Positions 1 through 5,255 of a DNA stretch of 9,296 nucleotides are shown in pieces. The first letter of the stretch is position 1; the number at the start of each line of letters is the position of its first letter. This DNA comes from PVC group bacterium (GTDB taxonomy: Bacteria; Verrucomicrobiota; Kiritimatiellia; SS1-B-03-39; UBA6053). The notes beneath the pieces are model-generated. The model did no database searches. It had not been told where the DNA came from and worked only from the letters and a program-made list of their open reading frames with translations. The DNA lies in NCBI GenBank assembly GCA_003565035.1, contig PXDP01000420.1:1-9296 (forward strand), written 5' to 3'. A program made the position numbers and the translations under genes.

Positions 1-449
1 CGCCCGGTTCCGCAATATTCATGATCACTGATGTCGAGGGGAATGTTGGATTTTGTCGTGCCGGCCGGCACCAGCGCATTGCGTCGCCGGGTTTCCAGAG
101 GTTCTTTCCGAAACGAAATGGGACAGAGTTTGAATTCGCAGACCCAGCCACCCCACCAGTCCGGTTTGTCGGGATGGGCTTTTTGGGGTTTTCTGCGATG
201 TTTGAAATCGAGGATGTCGTAGTCATGAGGTTCGAAACGGCGGATCAGGCCCTGGTGGATCGTCTCGAAAAATTCATCAGGATGCTCCAGGGGTTGGTCG
301 AGAGAGAAATCAGCATCCATGGAAAGTCGGGTGGTCAGATCTTCCAACAACCGCAGGGCCGCACCGCCTTTCAGATAGACGTGTTCGGCTAACTCCGGTT
401 CGCCATAAACGGCCAAGACCGCTTCGGTAATGACCTCTTCAATGGTCAT
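1..449 (-). CDS. AbiEii-like nucleotidyltransferase toxin (partial, C-terminus beyond window)
   Basis: The minus strand reads open from an ATG at 449 to the left edge, giving the first 149 residues. The N-terminal part has the nucleotidyltransferase signature of the AbiEii/AbiGii family (PF08843 type): a KGGAALRLL stretch near residues 25-33, then TRLSMDADFSL, which matches the family pattern KGGTAL...R.S.DiDF and supplies the catalytic acidic residues. A later CEFKL strand and NIPLDIS also fit the fold. Family members act as toxins of type IV toxin-antitoxin/abortive-infection systems, transferring nucleotides to a cellular target; this is family knowledge, not shown here. The start lies 11 nt inside the end of the upstream antitoxin-like gene, so the two are probably translationally coupled. 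The missing C-terminus means intactness cannot be judged. The alternative is a related nucleotidyltransferase of no toxic role. Confidence 0.8.
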   Translation of the reverse strand, partial: MTIEEVITEAVLAVYGEPELAEHVYLKGGAALRLLEDLTTRLSMDADFSLDQPLEHPDEFFETIHQGLIRRFEPHDYDILDFKHRRKPQKAHPDKPDWWGGWVCEFKLCPISFRKEPLETRRRNALVPAGTTKSNIPLDISDHEYCGTG

Positions 450-1146
450 TCGTCAATCCCCGTGGATAATGCACCTGCCAGGTTTCATCGTAGACCCAAT
501 TGGTTTTCGCGGTTTTATCCACGAAGAAACGGTTCGTGGGAGGAAAGGTGTCCCGCCACTGCTTTGCGGCTTCCTTTTGTCCACTGGTTTTCAGAAAGAA
601 TCCGATCGTTTGATGAAAAGGGTAGAGAAACTCCAGTTCCCAATAGTGGTCGATGAGTTTTTGGAGATCCAGTTGTTTGGCCGCTTCCCTAAAGAGCGCG
701 GGCAGTGACATGACCCCTCCGTTATAATGCGGAGCCACCACGGCATCAATCAGACAGCGCTCCAGATCGGTGATCCGGGCTCCTTCTGGAAATGCCCGGT
801 ACTGCTCAGGAACGGGTATCACGCCAGTCTGGTCGTTTTTATAGCCGGAAATCAGGACGCATTCACCTCCCGGAAGCGGGACCCGTTTTCCTGTCGATTT
901 GTGTGGCTTGATAAACTGACTTCGAATTTGCGAGTCGCTCAACGGGTTCGTCCGTTTTGTTTTACGCGGCGCGATGTCCCTTCTTCGGATGAACACCTTT
1001 TGTGGAATCTGCTGAGTCAACGCATGGAAAAATACCGAAGTGATATGACAAAAACAACCCGTGGGGGCATGCATCCACGCCGTCGCCAATTGCGTGGATA
1101 CGTTGTGACGTGTGGGGTCTGAATCTGTTGAGTTTTGTGCTTTCAC
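439..1146 (-). CDS. AbiEi-like type IV antitoxin with short N-terminus
   Basis: This 235-residue protein starts at GTG 1146. Residues 30-52 (CFCHITSVFFHALTQQIP then KVFI) match the AbiEi pattern of 'y.Sh.sAL.lHGLt.q.P..iyv', and residues 124-190 (RITDLERCLIDAVVAP onward) match the AbiEi C-terminal region with its 'R.T.pERtLiD' core. It directly precedes and overlaps an AbiEii-like toxin gene, the standard antitoxin-toxin order. AbiEi proteins normally begin with a winged-helix DNA-binding domain ahead of the 'yiSh.sAL' segment. Here only about 30 residues precede it and an in-frame TAG at 1161-1159 blocks extension, so that domain seems absent. No readable winged helix was found upstream in other frames. 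The product may neutralise the toxin but not bind DNA, or may be a divergent subfamily. The Shine-Dalgarno is weak and a palindrome lies 2 bp upstream of the start. Confidence 0.72.
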   Translation of the reverse strand: MKAQNSTDSDPTRHNVSTQLATAWMHAPTGCFCHITSVFFHALTQQIPQKVFIRRRDIAPRKTKRTNPLSDSQIRSQFIKPHKSTGKRVPLPGGECVLISGYKNDQTGVIPVPEQYRAFPEGARITDLERCLIDAVVAPHYNGGVMSLPALFREAAKQLDLQKLIDHYWELEFLYPFHQTIGFFLKTSGQKEAAKQWRDTFPPTNRFFVDKTAKTNWVYDETWQVHYPRGLTNDH

Positions 1147-1148
1147 CT

Positions 1149-1172
1149 GTAAACCGTGCTAGCACGGTTTAC
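1149..1172. promoter_or_regulatory. 24-bp perfect palindrome, putative operator 1
   Basis: A half-site GTAAACCGTGCT is followed at once by its exact reverse complement. The central GTGCTAGCAC is shared with the palindrome at 1246-1269. It overlaps the likely -10 and start of the leftward promoter and ends 2 bp before the GTG of the antitoxin-like gene, a position where bound protein would block transcription. A dimeric repressor site is the simplest reading; the binding protein is unknown. Confidence 0.7.
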
Positions 1173-1193
1173 CACACGAAAGGTGTTTGTCAA
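1166..1193 (-). promoter_or_regulatory. Putative leftward promoter of the toxin-antitoxin pair
   Basis: On the minus strand TTGACA (1193-1188) is a consensus -35 box. A 16-nt spacer leads to TAAACC (1171-1166), a poor -10 match lying inside palindrome 1. Transcription would start near the palindrome centre, leaving a leader of roughly 13 nt before GTG 1146. The -35 is strong and the -10 is weak. Confidence 0.45.
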
Positions 1194-1224
1194 GCTGTAC
1201 CACAAAAAATCTATCGGGTTTTCC

Positions 1225-1253
1225 TTGAAATCGTCTTCAGAGTAAATTATCAG
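1225..1253 (+). promoter_or_regulatory. Putative rightward promoter of the dehydrogenase
   Basis: TTGAAA (1225-1230), a 17-nt spacer and TATCAG (1248-1253) form a plausible sigma-70-type promoter pointing to the dehydrogenase at 1393. The -10 lies within palindrome 2, mirroring the leftward promoter. It implies a 5' leader of about 130 nt. Confidence 0.42.
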
Positions 1254-1269
1254 TGCTAGCACTGATAAT
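1246..1269. promoter_or_regulatory. 24-bp perfect palindrome, putative operator 2
   Basis: Half-site ATTATCAGTGCT is followed directly by its reverse complement. Length and core (GTGCTAGCAC) equal those of the palindrome at 1149-1172, while the outer bases differ. Centre-to-centre distance is 97 bp. It overlaps the proposed -10 of the rightward promoter, so the same protein could repress both directions. Confidence 0.68.
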
Positions 1270-1379
1270 AAGTTGTGGATGGATGTCCTTGTCGTGTACC
1301 CAAGCTTACAGGGTTGCTAAATCGGCTGGGTATGGTTTGAATTGTCGCATGAGCCCATCGGACACATCAAAAACTGGTT

Positions 1380-1392
1380 GGAGGTTAACCTC
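1380..1392 (+). promoter_or_regulatory. Shine-Dalgarno of the dehydrogenase inside a 12-bp palindrome
   Basis: GGAGG at 1380-1384 is a strong ribosome-binding site 8 nt from ATG 1393. It decides the start. Bases 1381-1392 (GAGGTTAACCTC) form a perfect palindrome ending one base before the ATG. It could bind a protein or weakly mask the site in RNA, or could be chance. Confidence 0.6.
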
Positions 1393-2286
1393 ATGAAAAC
1401 ATCTCACTCCACCTCCCCTACTCTCGGATTTATCGGCACTGGAGTGATGGGACGTCATATGGCCGGTCACTTATTGAATGCGGGCCACGCTTTGCATGTG
1501 ACCACCCGCACGAAATCAAAGGCACAGGAGCTTCTGGATGCGGGGGCGGTGTGGGCGGAGTCCCCGGCGGAGCTGGCCCGGGTCTGCGATGTGGTGTTTA
1601 CGATTGTGGGGTTTCCTGCCGATGTCGAAGCGGTCTATTTCGGGGAAAACGGCCTGCTGTCGGCCCTGAAGCCGGGAGCGGTTCTGGTGGATATGACCAC
1701 GTCCTCGCCCGAAATGGCGGTGCGTATCGCCGAGGCCGCAATGGCCAAAGGCGGTCACGCGCTGGATGCCCCGGTCTCCGGAGGAGATAAGGGCGCCCGC
1801 GAGGGCACGCTCTCAATGATGGTCGGCGGCGACGCGGAAATCTTCACACAAATCGAACCGCTGTTCCGACATATGGGAAAACAGATCGTCCTGCAGGGTC
1901 CGGCGGGAAGTGGCCAGCACTGCAAGATGTGCAATCAGATTCTGATTGCCTCGGGCATGGTCGGGGTCTGCGAGGCACTGGCTTACGCGAAGCGTTCCGG
2001 GCTCAGTCCCCGCACCGTACTCGAAAGCGTTTCCAACGGTGCCGCCGGAAGCTGGGCCCTCAGCAATCTGGCCCCGCGTATGCTCGACGGCGATTTCGAT
2101 CCCGGATTTTATGTAAAGCATTTCATAAAAGACATGGTTCTCGCGACAGACTCCGCCGAGACGCTCGGCCTTGAGGCTCCCGGACTCAAGCTGAGTCTGT
2201 CCCTCTATCGCGAACTGGAAGCAGCCGGCTACGGCGACGAAGGTACACAGGCATTGTTCCGCAGGTTCGATCCCGGTGACGAATGA
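1393..2286 (+). CDS. 3-hydroxyisobutyrate dehydrogenase-family NAD(P)-dependent oxidoreductase
   Basis: A 297-residue beta-hydroxyacid dehydrogenase, the usual length for the family that includes 3-hydroxyisobutyrate dehydrogenase, tartronate-semialdehyde reductase (GarR/GlxR) and glyoxylate/succinic-semialdehyde reductase. The Rossmann motif GFIGTGVMG is at residues 12-20, VDMTTSSP at 99-106, the substrate-loop motif DAPVSGG at 125-131, and the catalytic segment GSGQHCKMCNQ at 172-182 with Lys178 and Asn181. Arg39 after the second strand (TTRTKSKA) replaces the acidic residue typical of NAD-specific enzymes and suggests NADPH preference. It would act in the cytoplasm, interconverting a short semialdehyde or 2-oxoacid and its hydroxyacid; the exact substrate cannot be read. 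ATG 1393 is preferred over TTG 1342 because GGAGG (1380-1384) lies 8 nt upstream and the Rossmann fold then begins at the usual distance. It is monocistronic and convergent with the ATPase gene. Confidence 0.9.
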   Translation: MKTSHSTSPTLGFIGTGVMGRHMAGHLLNAGHALHVTTRTKSKAQELLDAGAVWAESPAELARVCDVVFTIVGFPADVEAVYFGENGLLSALKPGAVLVDMTTSSPEMAVRIAEAAMAKGGHALDAPVSGGDKGAREGTLSMMVGGDAEIFTQIEPLFRHMGKQIVLQGPAGSGQHCKMCNQILIASGMVGVCEALAYAKRSGLSPRTVLESVSNGAAGSWALSNLAPRMLDGDFDPGFYVKHFIKDMVLATDSAETLGLEAPGLKLSLSLYRELEAAGYGDEGTQALFRRFDPGDE

Positions 2287-2295
2287 ACAATTCTC

Positions 2296-3468
2296 TCAGA
2301 TTCCAGATGCAATTTGCATAAGAAAATTTGAGAGTCCACAGGCGGTAACGTTCTCGGATAGAGGGAAGGGCTCTCCCCTCGGAATCACGATAAAACCCCG
2401 GTCAGCCTCCAGCGTGGCCATGCTCTCAATCAGCCCCGGAGTAAGTTTCGGTGATAAAGTACGCTTGATTTCCACCGCGACCACTTGTCCGTTCGGATGC
2501 TCCAACACCAGATCCACTTCCGCTCCGGCGTGAGTGCGATAATAACTCATGAGCGTCTTCCTCGGAACGGACAAAGCGATCTGTTCAATGCAATAGCCCT
2601 CCCAGGAGGCTCCACAGACGGGATGCCCGAGTACATCCTCCAAAGTCGGCAATCCCAATAAGCCATGGAGAATTCCACTGTCCCGCCAGTAAAGTTTGGG
2701 CGATTTCACCAGACGCTTGGCTACATTCCTGGACCATGGCTGCAAAATCCTCAATAAATATAAGCCCTCCAGAAGGTCAATATAGTGGCGGACCGTTTTT
2801 CCGCTAATCCCCAGCGAACTCCCAAGTCGGCTCAAATTCAGGCTGGCTCCCTGCTGATGCGCCAGCATCGTACACAGGCGGCGCAGTAAAACCGGTGTGG
2901 CTTCAATGCCAAGTTGAGGCAGATAACGCTCCACATGGCTGGTGATGAAATCATCCCGCCACCGCATAGACTCATTTCCGTCCGGTGCCAGAAAGCTGTC
3001 GGGGAATCCGCCGCGTTCCCAAAGATGTTCGATCGCGTTTGGCCCTTCTGGAATTTCCGAAAACTGTAACGGGGTTAACTCCAGATAACTGATGCGTCCG
3101 GCCAAGGTCTCTGAACTTTGTTGCAACAGGTCCGGGGAAGCGGAGCCAAGTAACAGGAAATGTCCGCCCTTTTCTCCGTCCCTTCGTCGTTCGTCCACCA
3201 GACTCCGCAACACCGGAAATAAATCAGGGACCCGCTGAATCTCATCCAAAATCACCAGATAATCGGCCAAGCCGGAGAGATACAGTTCAGGATCCGCCAT
3301 TTTTGCCAAGTCCGAAGGCCGCTCCAAGTCAAGGTAATGTATCGGCTTCTCCAGAGACAGTCCTCGCGCCAGTGTCGTTTTCCCAACCTGACGGGCACCC
3401 AACATCACCACGACCGGACTCTCCTGAAGTCTATTTTTTAATTCTTCTGCAAGCTTTCGTTCGATCAT
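2296..3468 (-). CDS. AAA_14/DUF4143-family ATP-binding protein
   Basis: A 390-residue P-loop ATPase of the common AAA_14 plus DUF4143 architecture. The Walker A motif GARQVGKTT is at residues 24-32, Walker B LVILDEIQ at 71-78 and a sensor-like LLLGSAS at 105-111. The middle part (about 195-350) contains a helical, winged-helix-like segment (SRLGSSLGISGKTVRHYIDL) followed by the DUF4143 region. Near the C-terminus GAEVDLVL (Asp319) and AVEIKR (Glu333, Lys335) form a D...ExK pattern typical of DUF4143 and reminiscent of PD-(D/E)XK folds; nuclease activity is not established. The biological role of the family is unknown; members are often patchily distributed, which suggests transfer. The Shine-Dalgarno (AAGG) and ATG lie inside a large inverted repeat. 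The gene ends 9 bp from the stop codon of the convergent dehydrogenase. Nothing suggests disruption. Confidence 0.88.
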   Translation of the reverse strand: MIERKLAEELKNRLQESPVVVMLGARQVGKTTLARGLSLEKPIHYLDLERPSDLAKMADPELYLSGLADYLVILDEIQRVPDLFPVLRSLVDERRRDGEKGGHFLLLGSASPDLLQQSSETLAGRISYLELTPLQFSEIPEGPNAIEHLWERGGFPDSFLAPDGNESMRWRDDFITSHVERYLPQLGIEATPVLLRRLCTMLAHQQGASLNLSRLGSSLGISGKTVRHYIDLLEGLYLLRILQPWSRNVAKRLVKSPKLYWRDSGILHGLLGLPTLEDVLGHPVCGASWEGYCIEQIALSVPRKTLMSYYRTHAGAEVDLVLEHPNGQVVAVEIKRTLSPKLTPGLIESMATLEADRGFIVIPRGEPFPLSENVTACGLSNFLMQIASGI

Positions 3469-3514
3469 TTAACCTTGAAAATAGGGAATTCATTCCCTAT
3501 TTTCAAGGTTAAAT
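3467..3514. repeat. 48-bp inverted repeat, 23-bp perfect arms, at the ATPase start codon
   Basis: Bases 3467-3489 and 3492-3514 are exact reverse complements separated by TC. The arm contains AACCTTGAAAATAGGGAAT. On the minus strand the downstream arm includes the AAGG ribosome-binding sequence and the A and U of the ATPase AUG, so in RNA the start would be locked in a long hairpin. As DNA it could extrude as a cruciform or bind a dimer. It is AT-rich and lacks a following U-tract, so it is not a typical terminator. Confidence 0.9.
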
Positions 3515-3531
3515 ACAAAAAATAACAGTGA

Positions 3532-3537
3532 ATCATA
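3532..3537 (-). promoter_or_regulatory. Possible -10 element for the ATPase gene
   Basis: The minus strand reads TATGAT at 3537-3532, a 5/6 match to the -10 consensus, 18 bp upstream of the inverted repeat. No convincing -35 lies at the normal distance, although the upstream stretch is A/T-rich and could act as an UP-like element. If used, the transcript would start just ahead of the hairpin and place it at the 5' end. Confidence 0.3.
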
Positions 3538-3631
3538 CCTTGTTTTTAAAAATTTTCATACCTCAATTCCTCTCCATGCGTCATCCTTCGGGGTTCTTGC
3601 CCCCTTCACCCGCTAAAGTTTACATAAGTTC

Positions 3632-3659
3632 TCGACCCGCAAGACTCTTGGCGTATAGG
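3632..3659 (+). promoter_or_regulatory. Possible promoter of the nuclease gene
   Basis: TCGACC (3632-3637), a 16-nt spacer and TATAGG (3654-3659) resemble a sigma-70 promoter. Transcription would begin almost at ATG 3667, implying a very short leader or leaderless mRNA, in line with the absence of a clear Shine-Dalgarno. Confidence 0.25.
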
Positions 3660-3666
3660 ATGGTCC

Positions 3667-4635
3667 ATGGCCAAATTGCAAAACGTATTTTCGTGGTCCC
3701 ATTCTGCCGCGACTGATTTCGAACTCTGCCGCCGCAAGCGCTACTGGTCCAAATATGGCGCCTGGGGTGGCTGGGAACGGGACGCGTCCCGCGAATGTAA
3801 AACTGCGTACCGCCTCAACAAAATGGACAACCGCTTCAGCCTGCAGGGCGTGGCGGTGGAAGACAGCGTGATGTGGATGCTCCGGCAGCATCAGCAGGGA
3901 AATCAGACCACGGAAGAGCAGGCCTTCGAAACCGTTGCGCGCCGGATTCTCCGCCAGGGCTGGGACCAGTCCACTCAAAAAACCTGGCTGCAAAATCCCA
4001 AATCCTGCTGCCTGCATGAACACTATTATCCGCGCTTTCATACACAGAGTGAGCGCGATATGATGTTTCAGGTGGCCGACAACGTCAAACGCTGCCTCAA
4101 AACCTTCCGCGAAGAAATTCTGCCCCGACTGGCACATGTCACCCCGCAGATGGAAATTCCCATCCAGCTTGTGGGCAAAGGCGACCCGGAGCATTTTGTC
4201 TTTGAGGGTGTCAAAATCTACGCCATTCCCGATTATGTATACGTCGAGGACGGCCGCTGGCATATTCTCGACTGGAAAAGCGGTGCCGCCAAACCCGAAC
4301 ATGCCGCGCAGATCGGCATGTACGGGCTCTGGGCCCATGTAAAACACGGCATCCCCCCGGAAAACGTGGCGCTGAGTCTGGAATACCTGCAAAGCGGCGA
4401 CTCGGTGGAGGTTCCCCTCACCGCCTTCGATCTGGAACAGGCCCGGGAACGCCTGCGCGATTCCGTCCAGGATATGTCGCAATACCTTGTCGGTGCCGAT
4501 ATTTCCAAAAACACCCCGCTCGACCGTGAAGAATGGGATCCCTGCTATGACCCCGACCTCTGCTCCCGCTGCCCCTTTTACGAACTCTGCGCCCCCGAAC
4601 TGGCAGGTCTCTTCAGCGAGGATTTCCCCGCTTAA
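3667..4635 (+). CDS. PD-(D/E)XK nuclease with putative 4Fe-4S cluster (RecB/AddB/Cas4-like)
   Basis: This 322-residue protein resembles the PDDEXK_1/Cas4-like nuclease superfamily. It begins with FSWSHSAATDFELCRRKRYW (residues 8-27), the usual 'S.S.l..f..Cp.k...' opening. The probable active site is Glu65 (GVAVEDSV), Asp189 (IPDYVYV), Asp202 and Lys204 (ILDWKSG), and the QxxxY motif Gln215/Tyr219. Cys21 together with Cys299, Cys302 and Cys308 (DLCSRCPFYELC) reproduces the one-plus-three cysteine arrangement that binds a 4Fe-4S cluster in AddB and Cas4. Such enzymes cut or resect DNA ends in the cytoplasm. There is no adjacent helicase, cas or addA gene, so the role (repair, defence or other) is open. 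ATG 3667 is chosen because the conserved N-terminal motif begins eight residues in; the ribosome-binding site is weak. Confidence 0.8.
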   Translation: MAKLQNVFSWSHSAATDFELCRRKRYWSKYGAWGGWERDASRECKTAYRLNKMDNRFSLQGVAVEDSVMWMLRQHQQGNQTTEEQAFETVARRILRQGWDQSTQKTWLQNPKSCCLHEHYYPRFHTQSERDMMFQVADNVKRCLKTFREEILPRLAHVTPQMEIPIQLVGKGDPEHFVFEGVKIYAIPDYVYVEDGRWHILDWKSGAAKPEHAAQIGMYGLWAHVKHGIPPENVALSLEYLQSGDSVEVPLTAFDLEQARERLRDSVQDMSQYLVGADISKNTPLDREEWDPCYDPDLCSRCPFYELCAPELAGLFSEDFPA

Positions 4636-4648
4636 ACCCTGTGGCTCA

Positions 4649-4677
4649 TTGACAGCTCCGCAGGACAGTGTTAAGCT
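4649..4677 (+). promoter_or_regulatory. Putative promoter of the STAS-phosphatase operon
   Basis: A perfect TTGACA (4649-4654) is followed after 17 nt by TAAGCT (4672-4677), a partial -10. Transcription starting near 4684 gives a leader of about 32 nt and supports ATG 4716, since the upstream in-frame GTG at 4668 would lie before the transcript start. Confidence 0.48.
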
Positions 4678-4715
4678 GTAGTTTACTGTATTTTCATTTA
4701 TTTCAAAAAATCTCT

Positions 4716-5246
4716 ATGAACGAAACCGAAAACCCCCGGGACCGTATTCAGGTCGCTGTTCACCAACAAATTGGTTATGCCGTTGTTCAAGGACGCGGCT
4801 CCTTCAAAGTGAGTGCCTCTGTTAAGGATTTTGGCAACGCGCTTCTTGAAAGCGGTATTCACCATCTGATTCTGGATTTGCGGGACTGCATCGGCATGGA
4901 CAGCACCTTCATGGGCGTGCTGGCCGGACTCTGCACCCGTTTCCACCGGGAAGAGGGCGGCAAAGTCCAAGTCAGTCATCCTTCTGATAAAATCCAGCGG
5001 CTGATGTCCACTCTGGGCCTCGACCGTCTGCTTGACGGCGGAGACGTGCCGCTGCCCGAGCGGCTCGCCGTCGGTTCCCCGGAACTCAAAGAACTCGATG
5101 TGGCGCCACAAACACCGCTCGCCTCCGCTGAAACCATGCTCGAGGCCCACGAAAACCTGCTGGAGGTGCACGAAGACAATGCGCTCCGCTTTCAGGACGT
5201 GCTGGATTATCTCCGCGAGGATATCCGGAGACAACGCAACGGATAA
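4716..5246 (+). CDS. STAS-domain protein, anti-sigma factor antagonist-like
   Basis: A 176-residue soluble protein. Residues about 10-110 form a STAS domain: the strand LILDLRDC (51-58) is followed by GMDSTFMGVLAGL (60-72), the conserved loop in which Ser63 corresponds to the serine phosphorylated in SpoIIAA/RsbV-type proteins. A C-terminal tail (about 125-176) is rich in charged and helical residues (ETMLEAHENLLEVHEDNA) and likely forms a helix or coiled coil beyond the minimal STAS unit of about 110 residues. In partner switching the unphosphorylated STAS protein sequesters an anti-sigma kinase; the downstream phosphatase would reactivate it. No kinase or sigma factor gene is in the window, so the output is unknown. 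ATG 4716 gives the normal STAS start; its upstream is A/U-rich without a clear Shine-Dalgarno. The downstream gene begins 9 nt after the stop, indicating an operon. Confidence 0.85.
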   Translation: MNETENPRDRIQVAVHQQIGYAVVQGRGSFKVSASVKDFGNALLESGIHHLILDLRDCIGMDSTFMGVLAGLCTRFHREEGGKVQVSHPSDKIQRLMSTLGLDRLLDGGDVPLPERLAVGSPELKELDVAPQTPLASAETMLEAHENLLEVHEDNALRFQDVLDYLREDIRRQRNG

Positions 5247-5255
5247 TCCTGCCGT

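Noticed and set aside
727..1122. Plus-strand reading frame of 131 codons opposite the antitoxin-like gene
   Set aside because: The minus-strand product has AbiEi signatures and correct gene order; the plus product has none.
1279..1320. Possible 13-codon leader peptide before the dehydrogenase
   Set aside because: It has no good ribosome-binding site, no regulatory codon run and no paired attenuator hairpins.
1342..1392. Upstream TTG start adding 17 residues to the dehydrogenase
   Set aside because: The ATG at 1393 has a strong Shine-Dalgarno and places the Rossmann fold normally.
2293..2334. CTCTCA...TGAGAG inverted repeat between the dehydrogenase and the ATPase as a terminator
   Set aside because: The loop is 30 nt, the stem has six pairs and no T-run follows; it also lies inside the ATPase coding end.
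3613..4482. Long minus-strand reading frame of 289 codons
   Set aside because: It is antisense to the nuclease gene, whose motifs are clear; the antisense product shows no recognisable domain and follows from GC-rich codon bias.
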